NCBI RefSeq assembly: GCF_002754195.1
Contig: NZ_PEEU01000001.1
Location: forward strand, 62,001-126,000
Length of the DNA: 64,000 nt
Origin: Flavobacterium sp. 9
Lineage (GTDB): Bacteria > Bacteroidota > Bacteroidia > Flavobacteriales > Flavobacteriaceae
Direction: 5' to 3'
Shown here: positions 35,448-44,221 of the stretch, one piece after another
Layout of the letters: every line of letters begins with the position of its first letter
How positions within the stretch are numbered: the stretch's first letter is position 1
The notes under the pieces: generated by a model
What the model was told of the DNA's origin: nothing
Seen by the model: only the letters and a program-made list of their open reading frames with translations
Database searches by the model: none
Translations under genes and position numbers: made by a program

Positions 35448-36272
35448 TTATTTTTTAACTAACCAGTTTTCAACGGCTCTCGAAAAATCGGCTACATCGA
35501 TTGGATGTCTGCTTGTTACTATGTTTCCATCTGTTACAACAATTTCTTCAAGTACGATTCCTCCGGCGTTTTTCAAATCTGATTGAATATTCCAATATCC
35601 GGTTAATTTTCTTCCTTTCAAAATATCTGCCGATGCCAATACAACTGGCGCATGACAAATTGCAGCTATTAGTTTTCCTGATTTATTGAAATCCTGAACA
35701 AATTTAATAACGTCTTTATCATATCGAAGATTGTCCGGATTCCAAGCTCCACCCGGAATAAACACGGCATCATAATCACTTACTTTTATTTGATCTGCTG
35801 TTCTGTCAAATTTTATCCAGCCAACCGGTTGCAAATACTGAATTGCCATTACGTGCGTTTTTGCCATTTCAGGAAATGCAAGCCCGTATCTTTCCGGAGC
35901 AGGATTGTATTTTGGAGCGACAATTTCTACCTCTGCTCCTAGTTCTCTAAAATACCAAACCGGACCAGTTAATTCAATTTCTTCAAAACCATCTGCTACA
36001 AGAACAGCGATTTTCTTTCCTTTTAAAACGGTTTTGTCTTTTACGGGAGTAAAAAAGAATGCTTTTAAAGCTTCATTTCCCGGTGCGTCTAATAATTTTG
36101 TTACTGGCATATTTACCACTGCGGATTGAGTAGATAATTGATTTACAACTGCTAACTCATTACTGTAATTTGTTTTCATTTCTTTAGTTTTTACTTTTAC
36201 CTGACTTTCTACATTTGCTACAGCAAGTACACTTGTTATACCTGCAATGATCATTTTATTAATTGTTTTCAT
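35448..36272 (-). CDS. DJ-1/PfpI family protein, exported
   Basis: This 274-residue protein carries a signal peptide (residues 1-23, ITSVLAVANVESQ) followed by a DJ-1/PfpI domain from about residue 80. KIAVLVADGFEEIEL is the first strand region, and the nucleophile elbow is AAICHAPVVLASAD, with Cys as the nucleophile and a following His. The family includes proteases, chaperones and glyoxalases. A secreted member is unusual; most are cytoplasmic. It starts 45 bases after the monooxygenase-like gene at 36318 on the same strand. Confidence 0.9.
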   Translation of the reverse strand: MKTINKMIIAGITSVLAVANVESQVKVKTKEMKTNYSNELAVVNQLSTQSAVVNMPVTKLLDAPGNEALKAFFFTPVKDKTVLKGKKIAVLVADGFEEIELTGPVWYFRELGAEVEIVAPKYNPAPERYGLAFPEMAKTHVMAIQYLQPVGWIKFDRTADQIKVSDYDAVFIPGGAWNPDNLRYDKDVIKFVQDFNKSGKLIAAICHAPVVLASADILKGRKLTGYWNIQSDLKNAGGIVLEEIVVTDGNIVTSRHPIDVADFSRAVENWLVKK

Positions 36273-36317
36273 TTTTTTTTAGATTTAATTGTTTGTGAGG
36301 ATTGCTTTTAATTTTCG

Positions 36318-37079
36318 TTATTCTCGAGTAAGCGGTGCAAACTCAATTAGATTGTGAATTCCGTCCTGAAATGGTTGTTTTTTAATGCTTGTATTCAAAT
36401 AATCAATCACAGGCTGAATGGGCGGAAAATTCAAATGATACTCAAAAGCATTTTTGCTTCGGAATTTCTCGAAAGTCACAAATTGGGTTTTATCTGCTTC
36501 TAATTGTGATAATTGATACGTTACAACTCCTGGTTCGCTTCTAAATTTTTGCATTGCCGTGTGATAGACATCTTTGAAGTTTTCTTCGGTTCCTGATTTT
36601 GCATCCACAAAAAGCATGATTGTTAATTGATTGTCTTCTTTTTTGCTGACTTTTCTCCATTCTTGTTTAGAAATAGGTTCTAAATCTTTTATATCAATTA
36701 TTTTTTCAGGTTTAACCAAAGCCGTTTTTCCGAGTTTTATTACTGCTTTGGATTTTGAATTGCTTCTAAAATTCTTCATTGCTTTTTTATTCGACCAACG
36801 TTCAAATAACCAAAGCACTGATGGATTATCTTGTTCGAAATACGCTTCTGACATAATATTATTTTCATCAGAAAGCGATTCTAATACATAATCACTCAAT
36901 ATCTTACGGAACTTCTCCTGATATTCTTCTTTAACTTCATAACGAGTGATTGTAGCGGCTATTTCTTCGCTTTTAAATTCTTCAGCTAGAGTTTTATGTG
37001 CAGCTTTGGCTGATGCAGATAATGAAAACGCTGAAAAAGCTACTACTGCTGTGAGCATTTTAGGGATTCTTTTTTTCAT
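36318..37079 (-). CDS. Exported antibiotic-biosynthesis-monooxygenase (ABM)-like protein, two domains
   Basis: A 253-residue protein with a signal peptide (about 1-25, FSAFSLSASAKA) and two dimeric alpha-beta-barrel (ABM) units, residues 45-130 and 150-240. Typical stretches are ATITRYEVKEEYQEKFRKIL and VVTYQLSQLEADKTQFVTFE. Such domains act on quinols or are heme-degrading monooxygenases that need no metal cofactor. Periplasmic location is inferred. It lies in a run of redox genes (DJ-1, 2TM protein, quinone-type reductase) and may be part of one stress-response unit. Confidence 0.8.
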   Translation of the reverse strand: MKKRIPKMLTAVVAFSAFSLSASAKAAHKTLAEEFKSEEIAATITRYEVKEEYQEKFRKILSDYVLESLSDENNIMSEAYFEQDNPSVLWLFERWSNKKAMKNFRSNSKSKAVIKLGKTALVKPEKIIDIKDLEPISKQEWRKVSKKEDNQLTIMLFVDAKSGTEENFKDVYHTAMQKFRSEPGVVTYQLSQLEADKTQFVTFEKFRSKNAFEYHLNFPPIQPVIDYLNTSIKKQPFQDGIHNLIEFAPLTRE

Positions 37080-37138
37080 ATCATTTCGTTTTATAATTAG
37101 TGCTTACTTTTTTTACGGTGTTCAGCTTTTCCGTTTTT

Positions 37139-37363
37139 TTAGCTTGTTTTTTTACTTCTGAAAACAAAAACTCCCAGATAGTGAAACAATAAACCGGTTC
37201 CCCATGCAGCGGTTTGCCACAAAGGCCATAAATAAGTTCTGTCTGTAAAAAACCAGATTAACCAAATCGCTGGAATAGTTAATGCAAATACTAATAAGTG
37301 AATTCTGAAACCTTTTTCCGGATTGATTTGAGCAACTTTTTGCTCGTTTGCTAAATGTCTCAT
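37139..37363 (-). CDS. Small 2TM-domain membrane protein
   Basis: A 74-residue protein with two hydrophobic segments separated by a short charged turn: LLVFALTIPAIWLIWFF and AAWGTGLLFHYLGVFVF. It matches the 2TM domain family, common in Bacteroidota as small membrane proteins, sometimes fused to histidine kinases or LytTR regulators. Function unknown. It precedes the ABM-like gene by 59 bases. Confidence 0.82.
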   Translation of the reverse strand: MRHLANEQKVAQINPEKGFRIHLLVFALTIPAIWLIWFFTDRTYLWPLWQTAAWGTGLLFHYLGVFVFRSKKTS

Positions 37364-37433
37364 GATGTTTGATTTTATTATTTTTTGTTCCCGATCTTTA
37401 AATCCTAGCGGATTATCTTTTTTGCAATTCTAT

Positions 37434-38021
37434 TTATTTAAGTTGTTTTCCTAATTTCTCTACTTTTTTCAGCCATTTATTTCGTTGGCTTTCAGTTGAT
37501 TTTCGCATAAATCCAAATGTTGAAAATCTGATTGGGTCAAATCCTACGTAACCAAAAACAATGTTTTTAAGGATCTGATATTGTGAGGCTCGATAAATGA
37601 GATAGAACCACCATTTTGGCGTATCCATCGTAACCAGAAGCCTTAAGCTTTTTCCTTTTAAAAGTTTTTCGGGGAATATTTTTCCGGAATGGTGTTTGAA
37701 TGCAAAGTCAGGAAGTAGGATTCTGTCGATGTATCCTTTGGTGATTGCTAGCATAAAACCCCACCAGTTTGGGTAGCATAAAACAACGTGATCTGCCCAT
37801 TTTATAAGTTCTTGCGAATGGACTAAATCTTGTTCGAGTTCTAGAGTTTCTCCGTTTTTATATCCGTCAGAAAGATTTACATTAAAATCAAGTCTGGAGA
37901 TATAAATCGTTTTACAATTTGCTCCTGTACTTTCTACTCCTTTTCTGTAAGCGTCTAATAATGCGTTACAAAAAGAATTTTCAGATGGATGCCCAAGTAT
38001 AAGTAAGATATTCGTTTTCAT
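37434..38021 (-). CDS. NAD(P)H-dependent oxidoreductase, flavodoxin-2 fold
   Basis: A 195-residue protein with the flavodoxin-like start NILLILGHPSENSFCNALLDAY and the FMN/FAD contact segment HVVLCYPNWWGFMLAITKGYI, matching the NAD(P)H quinone reductase/MdaB group. It should reduce quinones or other electrophiles by two electrons. It is downstream of the Crp-family regulator gene (75 bases between), which may control it. The flavin choice cannot be read. A WWFYLIYRAS segment near residue 137 is a less usual insertion. Confidence 0.88.
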   Translation of the reverse strand: MKTNILLILGHPSENSFCNALLDAYRKGVESTGANCKTIYISRLDFNVNLSDGYKNGETLELEQDLVHSQELIKWADHVVLCYPNWWGFMLAITKGYIDRILLPDFAFKHHSGKIFPEKLLKGKSLRLLVTMDTPKWWFYLIYRASQYQILKNIVFGYVGFDPIRFSTFGFMRKSTESQRNKWLKKVEKLGKQLK

Positions 38022-38096
38022 TGCAGTTCATTTAATTTGACACTGCAAAGATTTTAAATAATAGAAAGGGGTTCGTGACACAAATGTGTCAAAATA

Positions 38097-38687
38097 TTAT
38101 TGATGCGCTAATTTTTGCCTAATTCTGGTAAGTGATTGTCTTTCAATACCCAGAAAGCTGCAAAGATGAGAAACAGATATTCTGTTAAACAGATCTGAAT
38201 GGTGTTTTATAAAATCAATATATCGCTCTTCGGCAGTTTGAAATATGAAGTTTTCAATACGCGATTGTTGTCGTTTTAGGATTTCTTCGGCAACTAAACG
38301 TCCGTATTTTTCAAAGCTGGGCAAATTTTTGTAGACCCATTGCAAATCTTCGTAGGAAAGACAAACCATTGTAGTTGGTTCTAAACACTGAATCGAATAT
38401 TTACTGGGTTGTTGTGTTATAAAAGCAGGATAATGTGTGGCATAATCGCCTTCAGAATAAAAACCGACCGTTATTTCGTTGCCTTCGTTATCTACAAATG
38501 AAGAACGAACTAATCCGCTTGCAATAAAACCTATCGATTTTTGAACTTTACCAACTTGTAGAAAAAAGTCTTTTTTATGAAGTTCTTCAAATGTCAATCT
38601 TGAAGCATATTGTGACAATTCAGCATCAGTTATCTCAGGACAAATTTTCCTAACCGATTTTAAAAGTATCTCTGCTCCCAATTCCAT
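38097..38687 (-). CDS. Crp/Fnr-family transcriptional regulator
   Basis: This 196-residue regulator has an N-terminal cyclic-nucleotide-binding-like barrel (about 20-120) and a C-terminal winged helix with RISVSHLCSFLGIERQSLTRIRQKL. It lacks the arginine cluster of a true cAMP site, so another ligand or none may be used. It sits between the methyltransferase gene (26 bases) and the oxidoreductase gene (75 bases) on the minus strand, and may regulate the latter. Confidence 0.9.
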   Translation of the reverse strand: MELGAEILLKSVRKICPEITDAELSQYASRLTFEELHKKDFFLQVGKVQKSIGFIASGLVRSSFVDNEGNEITVGFYSEGDYATHYPAFITQQPSKYSIQCLEPTTMVCLSYEDLQWVYKNLPSFEKYGRLVAEEILKRQQSRIENFIFQTAEERYIDFIKHHSDLFNRISVSHLCSFLGIERQSLTRIRQKLAHQ

Positions 38688-38713
38688 CTTAAGACTTGTT
38701 TTTAATGATGTAT

Positions 38714-39481
38714 TTAAGCCTTTCTTCCGTAAAGTAAAATTCTTTTAAAAGCATAAATCGCAGGAAGTTTTGGGAAATGTTCTGCAATTCTCTCTTTAAA
38801 TGTGCTGACAAAATGTTTCTGTTGTTCTTTATCAAGACGTTCTATATACGGAATCAGGGCTGAACCGGAAATAAAATTATAAAGCGCTTCATGATCCTGA
38901 GCAATTATAGGATAAATTTTCTGCATCACCTGAATATCTTCAAGTTCCCCATCAAACATAATTTGTGCATATTGATCGATACTTAAAACTGGGGAATATC
39001 TTCTCCAATCGTTCAAATAGGTTTTAAATGGTTCTTCGCCTGCTAATTGATATAAAATCTTGTTTAGTATATTTTCATTCTGAACAGGCATTTGAACTGC
39101 AAATTGACCTTTTGGATTAATCAAATCGATCAGTTTAGGAAACAATACTTCATGATTATCTGACCATTGTAATGCTGCATTACTAAAAATCAAATCCCAT
39201 TTTTGGTTTGATTCTGCTATATCTTCTACGGTTCCGCGCTCAAAACGAAGATTATTTGCGTCTAAAGTTTTTGATTTGTCCAGCATTTCTACAGATGAAT
39301 CAATGCCCAGAAAATCAGTTTTGCTAAATTTCTTTGCTAATATTGCGGTTTGTTCTCCTGTGCCACATCCTAAATCGATTGCCTTTGTAGCTTCTGACTC
39401 TTTTATAAAATCCATCAGATCATAAAACGGTTTATATCTTAGGTCTTTAAACTCATTATATATTTCGGGATTCCAAGGCAT
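38714..39481 (-). CDS. Class I SAM-dependent methyltransferase (Tam-like)
   Basis: A 255-residue protein with the AdoMet-binding motif AIDLGCGTGEQTAIL at about residue 36 and the acidic loop DFLGIDSSVEML. The N-terminal start MPWNPEIYNEFKDLRYKPF and the length match trans-aconitate 2-methyltransferase, although related methyltransferases of other specificity share the pattern. It is followed at 26 bases by the Crp regulator gene. No acceptor substrate is indicated by neighbours. Confidence 0.85.
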   Translation of the reverse strand: MPWNPEIYNEFKDLRYKPFYDLMDFIKESEATKAIDLGCGTGEQTAILAKKFSKTDFLGIDSSVEMLDKSKTLDANNLRFERGTVEDIAESNQKWDLIFSNAALQWSDNHEVLFPKLIDLINPKGQFAVQMPVQNENILNKILYQLAGEEPFKTYLNDWRRYSPVLSIDQYAQIMFDGELEDIQVMQKIYPIIAQDHEALYNFISGSALIPYIERLDKEQQKHFVSTFKERIAEHFPKLPAIYAFKRILLYGRKA

Positions 39482-39592
39482 AAAAGTCAGTTTTAAAATT
39501 TTATTTGCTTCTGAAAGTAATTAAAATGTAATTCAGCTAATTTACAATATAATTTTAAATTATAAACTTTTGAAATTAATGTCCTCGTTTCC

Positions 39593-39700
39593 AATGTCAT
39601 TAAGTTAAGCTTTTAGAAAATAAAATTAATCTCGCAAAGACGCGAAGTCGCAAAGAAAGTTTTTAAACTTGGCGCCTTTGCACCTTTGCGAGATTTTTTT
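39593..39700. repeat. Dispersed repeat with CTCGCAAAG hairpin
   Basis: Bases 39593-39639 nearly match 15412-15459, and the following sequence forms a hairpin AATCTCGCAAAG/CTTTGCGAGATT (39629-39640 with 39684-39695). The 297-base gap from 39482 to 39778 contains no gene besides this repeat and the terminator at 39721. Confidence 0.8.
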
Positions 39701-39720
39701 TAGTCATACTTATCAAAAAA

Positions 39721-39750
39721 AACCTCCAAAATCAAATGACTTTGGAGGTT
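39721..39750 (-). terminator. Terminator of the gene at 39779
   Basis: Perfect 10-base stem AACCTCCAAA/TTTGGAGGTT (39721-39730 with 39741-39750), 10-base loop, then a long T run on the minus strand. Confidence 0.9.
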
Positions 39751-39778
39751 CTAAATTTTATATTTTACTGTCTTACAA

Positions 39779-40231
39779 TTAGTTCAAGTCGTTGAACTCA
39801 TGTAATGATTTCAATGTACCTTCGTAGAACAAAATTGCAGCAATTAAATTTCCTTTATCTGAGTAAGGCATCATTTTTCTTTGAAACTCTACTGTAGTAT
39901 CCAAAAATGCTGTTGTTCCAATTGCTTGGTTGTCTAATACTTTTTTGTGCTCACTATCGTCCGGAATACCTAAATCTCCCATAGTAACTCCTGGCTTAGT
40001 AACCAAAGCGATGTAAGGAAGAGTTTTTACAAGAACTTTGATACGCTCGATGTATAATTCTAAAAGTTCTCCTTTTTGCATACCACTTAGTTCTTTTTGA
40101 TCATGATACTTACGAATTAACGCTGTTGTACTGATGATACTTCTTGGTGCATTTTTTGCCTGTGCTGAGATCGCTCCTGTAGTCAAAAAGAAAAGGATAC
40201 TTAGTATAAAAATCTTGCTCTTCATTTTCAT
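39779..40231 (-). CDS. Exported hypothetical protein
   Basis: A 150-residue protein with a signal peptide (residues 1-25, LTTGAISAQAK). The mature part is mainly helical: IISTTALIRKYHDQKELSGM, LLELYIERIKVLVKTLPYIA, and a C-terminal helix KGNLIAAILFYEGTLKSLHEF. I do not recognise the family. A strong terminator follows. It is monocistronic and should be periplasmic or secreted. Confidence 0.85.
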   Translation of the reverse strand: MKMKSKIFILSILFFLTTGAISAQAKNAPRSIISTTALIRKYHDQKELSGMQKGELLELYIERIKVLVKTLPYIALVTKPGVTMGDLGIPDDSEHKKVLDNQAIGTTAFLDTTVEFQRKMMPYSDKGNLIAAILFYEGTLKSLHEFNDLN

Positions 40232-40447
40232 AATGTAATTGGTTGTTAATGAAACAAAAATATATAATTAAACTTAAACTGCAACTTTATTGATTTCTTT
40301 TTTTTTAATAAAATTTTAACTTTTCGTAATATGCTATTGCAGACACTTATAGAGGCTATTTTAGTCTGTTTGAAATGCTTTGCCAAGACAAAAATTTATT
40401 AAGAAATCAATTTTAATACTGTTTTGCAACGTAATAATAAGTGTAAT

Positions 40448-41089
40448 TTATGACTTTATTACTCTAAAACGGCCTGGATATTTTATCCATATACTTTTTT
40501 TGTTGCCGTAATAATCCATAAACTCTTCGCAAACAAAAACGGCATGTGCAGATGACCAAGCGACAACTCCACAAAATTCACTTCCGGATTGTCTTTTTAG
40601 TTTTTGCACTTGCTTTCCTAGTTTAAATCCTAAATACTTGTAGATTGTTGGCGTATAAACCGCACCGTCTTCTAAATCTTCTAACGCTCTGTCAAAAGTT
40701 GATTCTTTGTCTATAATCTGCTTATATTTTGCCATCACGGCATAAGTCAATACAGCATAATCGGTTATTTTTTCGCTGTCGCAATTGTCTTTGATAAACA
40801 CAAAACCTGCAGATTCTTTGGCTTTGCTTAATTCGTCATTATTAATATTAAACGACGCGCCGTTTTTCAGTGTTATTTTATGCAGATTATCGTTTATCTG
40901 TTCATATTCAAAAAGATTATCTAATCCGTAAATATTTAAAGAAGCTTTGATAAAAGCAATCGATGAACAATTTGTTCGTTCTCCTTGTTTAAAGCTCTCG
41001 AATATTTTATCTGCACTTAATTGTGAATAAGAATTAGAACACACTAACAATAAGAACAAAAATATTGAAGTAACAGATTTCATCGGCAT
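40448..41089 (-). CDS. Exported hypothetical protein with papain-like-fold hints
   Basis: A 213-residue protein with a signal peptide (1-23, VCSNSYSQ). Two segments suggest a Cys-peptidase-like fold: a Cys at the start of a helix (RTNCSSIAFIKASLNIYG, near residue 42) and a His in a strand (WSSAHAVFVCEEF, near residue 185) followed by an Asp/Asn-rich turn (DYYGNKK). This order matches papain-like and calpain-type folds, but spacing and domain are not proven. It could equally be a binding protein. No partner gene is seen nearby. Confidence 0.75.
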   Translation of the reverse strand: MPMKSVTSIFLFLLLVCSNSYSQLSADKIFESFKQGERTNCSSIAFIKASLNIYGLDNLFEYEQINDNLHKITLKNGASFNINNDELSKAKESAGFVFIKDNCDSEKITDYAVLTYAVMAKYKQIIDKESTFDRALEDLEDGAVYTPTIYKYLGFKLGKQVQKLKRQSGSEFCGVVAWSSAHAVFVCEEFMDYYGNKKSIWIKYPGRFRVIKS

Positions 41090-41366
41090 TAGATTTTATA
41101 ATTGTATCCCAACTCATTTTTGGGAATAATACATTATACAAATCTATAAAAATCAAGTTATAATTGCTTTTTTACTTCTTAACTTTTATTATTTTTTTAA
41201 AGACAACTCTATTTCAGATATTTAGAAAGCATTATCTTTTTGATGCGATGTTATATCCTTAAAAAAACTCAAATAAATCGAGATTATTTGTGAGTTATTT
41301 CATGAATTATGACTTAAACTGAGATTTTACTAATTCTAAAATTAGTTTGGAAGCGAAGTTTTTGTT

Positions 41367-41560
41367 ATTTCGAGGAACGAGACCCGAGCGATAGCGAACA
41401 GACGAAGTAAATCTCCGCGAGAAGCTCGACAAAGACTGGATTCTCGTTGCGGAGTTACTTGCGGAGATTTCTCGTTCCTCGAAATGACAAGATTGAGCTG
41501 ATAAAATCCGTTTTAATCTGTGTTTTCGCAAAGCGAATCCGCGTCATCCGCGTTCTATAT
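41367..41560. repeat. Composite palindromic repeat, GAGGAACGAGA type, copy 1
   Basis: Inverted arms ATTTCGAGGAACGAGA and its complement (41367-41382 with 41470-41485), inner stem AATCTCCGC/GCGGAGATT. It is followed by a second repeat unit (41500-41560) holding TTTTCGCAAAGCGAATCCGCG. The same two-part order recurs at 52428-52650. The rest of the 549-base gap 41090-41638 is AT-rich and shows no gene. Confidence 0.88.
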
Positions 41561-41638
41561 TGCCGCCAATCTTTATCGAGTTACAAGTGTGATTTCTCCT
41601 TCGTCGAAATGACAGTATTGTGTTTAAGCCTTACATCT

Positions 41639-41908
41639 TTAAATAAAAACAGGCGTTAGTTTTCTTAAGCTTTTATTGATGATGCTTCGGGTCGATTTCT
41701 TTTTGATTTCATAATCTTCGCTGCACTTTTTTAGCTCCACAAATAATACCTGAAATCTATCGTAGAGCGCATCAAGTTCTTGCATGGCTCTTCGTGTGTT
41801 AGCATCTTCGCTTTCCTCTATTTTATTCTTGGAAATCATAGCCATATATTCAAATTTTCGAAATGCAGCCAACAAAATACGATGTTCTGAAGAATTTATT
41901 CCTTGCAT
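41639..41908 (-). CDS. Small hypothetical protein
   Basis: An 89-residue, mostly helical, basic protein (FRKFEYMAMISKNKIEES, MQELDALYDRFQVLFVELKK). No signal peptide and no recognised domain. It stops just inside the repeat cluster to its left and starts close to the S41 peptidase gene's stop, 41 bases away. Reasonable codon use supports it; the function is open. Confidence 0.5.
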   Translation of the reverse strand: MQGINSSEHRILLAAFRKFEYMAMISKNKIEESEDANTRRAMQELDALYDRFQVLFVELKKCSEDYEIKKKSTRSIINKSLRKLTPVFI

Positions 41909-41949
41909 AATAAGATACTCTAATATAAATAATATTTAAAAATTTGAAT

Positions 41950-43302
41950 TTAAGGCTTAACCAATAACGGATCAGCATCGATATAAATTTTTGATAATGG
42001 TAATGATCTTGCCGTCGTCGTTTTTACTTTTTTGGTATTTCCGGATTGCATATTTATTGCAGTATTTAACAAAAGTTCTGAACGATTGCCTAACGGAAAT
42101 ATCTCAGGTTCCTGCAATTCGTCAACGGCAATCGATGGATTTATTCCGCTTGAATAATCGCCTTCGTGTTTTGCGTTGAATAATTTATAGATCGAAGGAT
42201 ATAAAATCCAGCCTTTAGTATTTGGATTTCTGTCATCTTCTATTGGAAAACCTGCTACATCTTTGCCAACCGTTTTTTCGCCTATTGTAATAACATCCAT
42301 AAAAGGCCGAAGATTATTGATCATTATTTCTGAAGCAGAAGCGGTTCGTTTTCCGCATAGAATATATACTTTCTTAATATCCGGATGTACATTTTTAAGC
42401 AGATCAAAACTCACATTTCGTTCATTGCTTTCCAGGGCTTGCTGAAAAGATTGTTTTACAAGTCCGCCGTTTTTATTTCCTTCGAATTGTATAAAAAGAT
42501 CACTCGCAATTATATTTGGTGCAATAATTATACTTAAAGCTGTTGCTGATGATACGTCTCCTCCTCCATTATATCTGAGATCCAAAACTAATTCGGTTAT
42601 ATTCTGATCTTTTAATTCCTGAAAAATCTGCTGGAATAATTTGGCTTGACCAACATCAAAATGCGGAATTTCTACATATCCAATTTTAGTATTATTGTTT
42701 GTAAATACTTTCGGAAAAATAGGCTGAGAAAACGAAAACCCCTGTAATAAAGAAACTGATTCCGGTTTAGAAAAACCCGTTTCTTTTGAATATGAAACTA
42801 CTTTTAAATCTAAATGATTAGCCGATATTATACTTTTGTAAATCTTCTCATAATTACTCAAATTCAGTTCTTCTCCATTAATTTCAGTTATTAATTGTCC
42901 TCTTAATAATCCGTTATTTTTAGCCGGAGAATCTTCTAAAGCATATAAAATCACGCCATAAATTTTGCTTTGATATTCTACAAACGAAATATCAAACCCA
43001 AAATTTCTTCGTAAACTCTGCGGAACGGTTTCAGGTAAATTTGGATTCACAGCATACGAATACACATCAGATTTATTTAATAATCTATTGAAATATTCCT
43101 TTGGATTTACAGCTAAATCTCCCTTATCAGGCATTGTTTCATTCCATTTATAATACTTTTTCATTTGATTGTAGATCCAATCATTTGTGTATTTATTGGA
43201 CCCTTCTTCATAAACTTCCGGTTTGTCATCGACTTCGCAGGAAATTAAAAATATGCCGAAAAAAAGAAAAAAAAGGATTCTGATAAGAGAAGAATATTTC
43301 AT
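41950..43302 (-). CDS. S41-family (C-terminal processing type) peptidase lipoprotein
   Basis: A 450-residue lipoprotein with a lipobox ending at Cys22 (IFLISCEVDD). A PDZ-like region (GVILYALEDSPAKNNGLLRG) lies near residues 115-165. The S41 core contains LVLDLRYNGGGDVSSATALS and the catalytic Ser in KRTASASEIMINN near residue 320, followed by the expected Lys region (EKTVGKDVAGF). It should cut extracytoplasmic peptides or protein C termini. It ends the third sigma/FecR/TonB locus and lies 46 bases after the lipoprotein gene at 43349, consistent with processing of imported peptide or of the surface lipoproteins. Confidence 0.93.
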   Translation of the reverse strand: MKYSSLIRILFFLFFGIFLISCEVDDKPEVYEEGSNKYTNDWIYNQMKKYYKWNETMPDKGDLAVNPKEYFNRLLNKSDVYSYAVNPNLPETVPQSLRRNFGFDISFVEYQSKIYGVILYALEDSPAKNNGLLRGQLITEINGEELNLSNYEKIYKSIISANHLDLKVVSYSKETGFSKPESVSLLQGFSFSQPIFPKVFTNNNTKIGYVEIPHFDVGQAKLFQQIFQELKDQNITELVLDLRYNGGGDVSSATALSIIIAPNIIASDLFIQFEGNKNGGLVKQSFQQALESNERNVSFDLLKNVHPDIKKVYILCGKRTASASEIMINNLRPFMDVITIGEKTVGKDVAGFPIEDDRNPNTKGWILYPSIYKLFNAKHEGDYSSGINPSIAVDELQEPEIFPLGNRSELLLNTAINMQSGNTKKVKTTTARSLPLSKIYIDADPLLVKP

Positions 43303-43348
43303 TTTAAACTTTTAAAATTATGGAACCTAAACTCTTAAAATAATAGTA

Positions 43349-44122
43349 TTACAAATCAAAAAAGTCCAATAAACTCAAGCTTCCGTCTACACCAGAAAAT
43401 TGACCATTATCCCCCTTTTTTTCATCCAATACAATCAATCTTGATTTGTCTTTAGTCATTAACATCACAACAAAAACCTGTTTTCCTGGTATATAAGATT
43501 CGCTTGTGCCGTGTTTTACTAATTCCATTTTAATAATTGGAGGCAATGTAGCAGGAAATTCAACGAAAGTACTGTATTGATTTTGTCCAATATTTTGTGC
43601 TACAGCAACAGTTTCTCCGTCTAATTTTCGTATTATTCCGTCCAGATTTCCTTTATATCCAGTATTTGAATACTTATTGAATGTTGGAAAAATAAATTTG
43701 AATCCCGCATTTCCAGCCTTTGTTAATGCTCCGGGTTTTGTTGCTAAAACATTGTCAACCCATAAATCTTTCTTGTGATAAAACGAAATTGTATCAATGC
43801 TTTTATTGTCTGTTATGTGATAGGAATGCAAAATTTCTTTGCTTCTTTTGTTTGTAATCACAACATCTTTGGGCGCGTTTTCATAGATTACAAAATCATA
43901 ATCTTTGACAATATTTTTGACGAATGCATTCTTATTTCCAATTTTTATTATTTTGCCATTAACAGCAATCTGAATAGAATCTGCCCTTGCATTATAACCT
44001 CTAATAACCAACTTTCCCGCTTTTTGTTCCGGATAATAAGGAACCAATTCGTCATTTGTACAAGACTCTAAAAAGAGAAGTGCTATTAAAAAAAAAAGTG
44101 CGTTTACAATCTTGTTTTTCAT
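43349..44122 (-). CDS. Surface/periplasmic lipoprotein, unknown function
   Basis: A 257-residue lipoprotein, lipobox ending at Cys21 (LLFLESCTNDELVPYYPE). The mature part is beta-rich with a DUF4397-like start (KLVIRGYNARADSIQIAVNG). It lies between the S41 protease gene and the choice-of-anchor lipoprotein, same strand, and may be part of the receptor-linked lipoprotein set. I do not recognise a catalytic site. Confidence 0.82.
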   Translation of the reverse strand: MKNKIVNALFFLIALLFLESCTNDELVPYYPEQKAGKLVIRGYNARADSIQIAVNGKIIKIGNKNAFVKNIVKDYDFVIYENAPKDVVITNKRSKEILHSYHITDNKSIDTISFYHKKDLWVDNVLATKPGALTKAGNAGFKFIFPTFNKYSNTGYKGNLDGIIRKLDGETVAVAQNIGQNQYSTFVEFPATLPPIIKMELVKHGTSESYIPGKQVFVVMLMTKDKSRLIVLDEKKGDNGQFSGVDGSLSLLDFFDL

Positions 44123-44221
44123 TTTATATATGTAATTAGTAACTGTTTTTGTTCTTCGATAAAAACAATTACTTATTTATTTTTAGTTTTTGATAAATTT
44201 TATTTTTTAGAAATATCTGTT

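Noticed and set aside
41307..41531. Small protein-coding region inside the repeat cluster
   Set aside because: The frame runs across the GAGGAACGAGA palindrome and reads repeat-type residues (HFEEREIS, VPRN); the same phrase appears in the second repeat copy, so it is repeat sequence.
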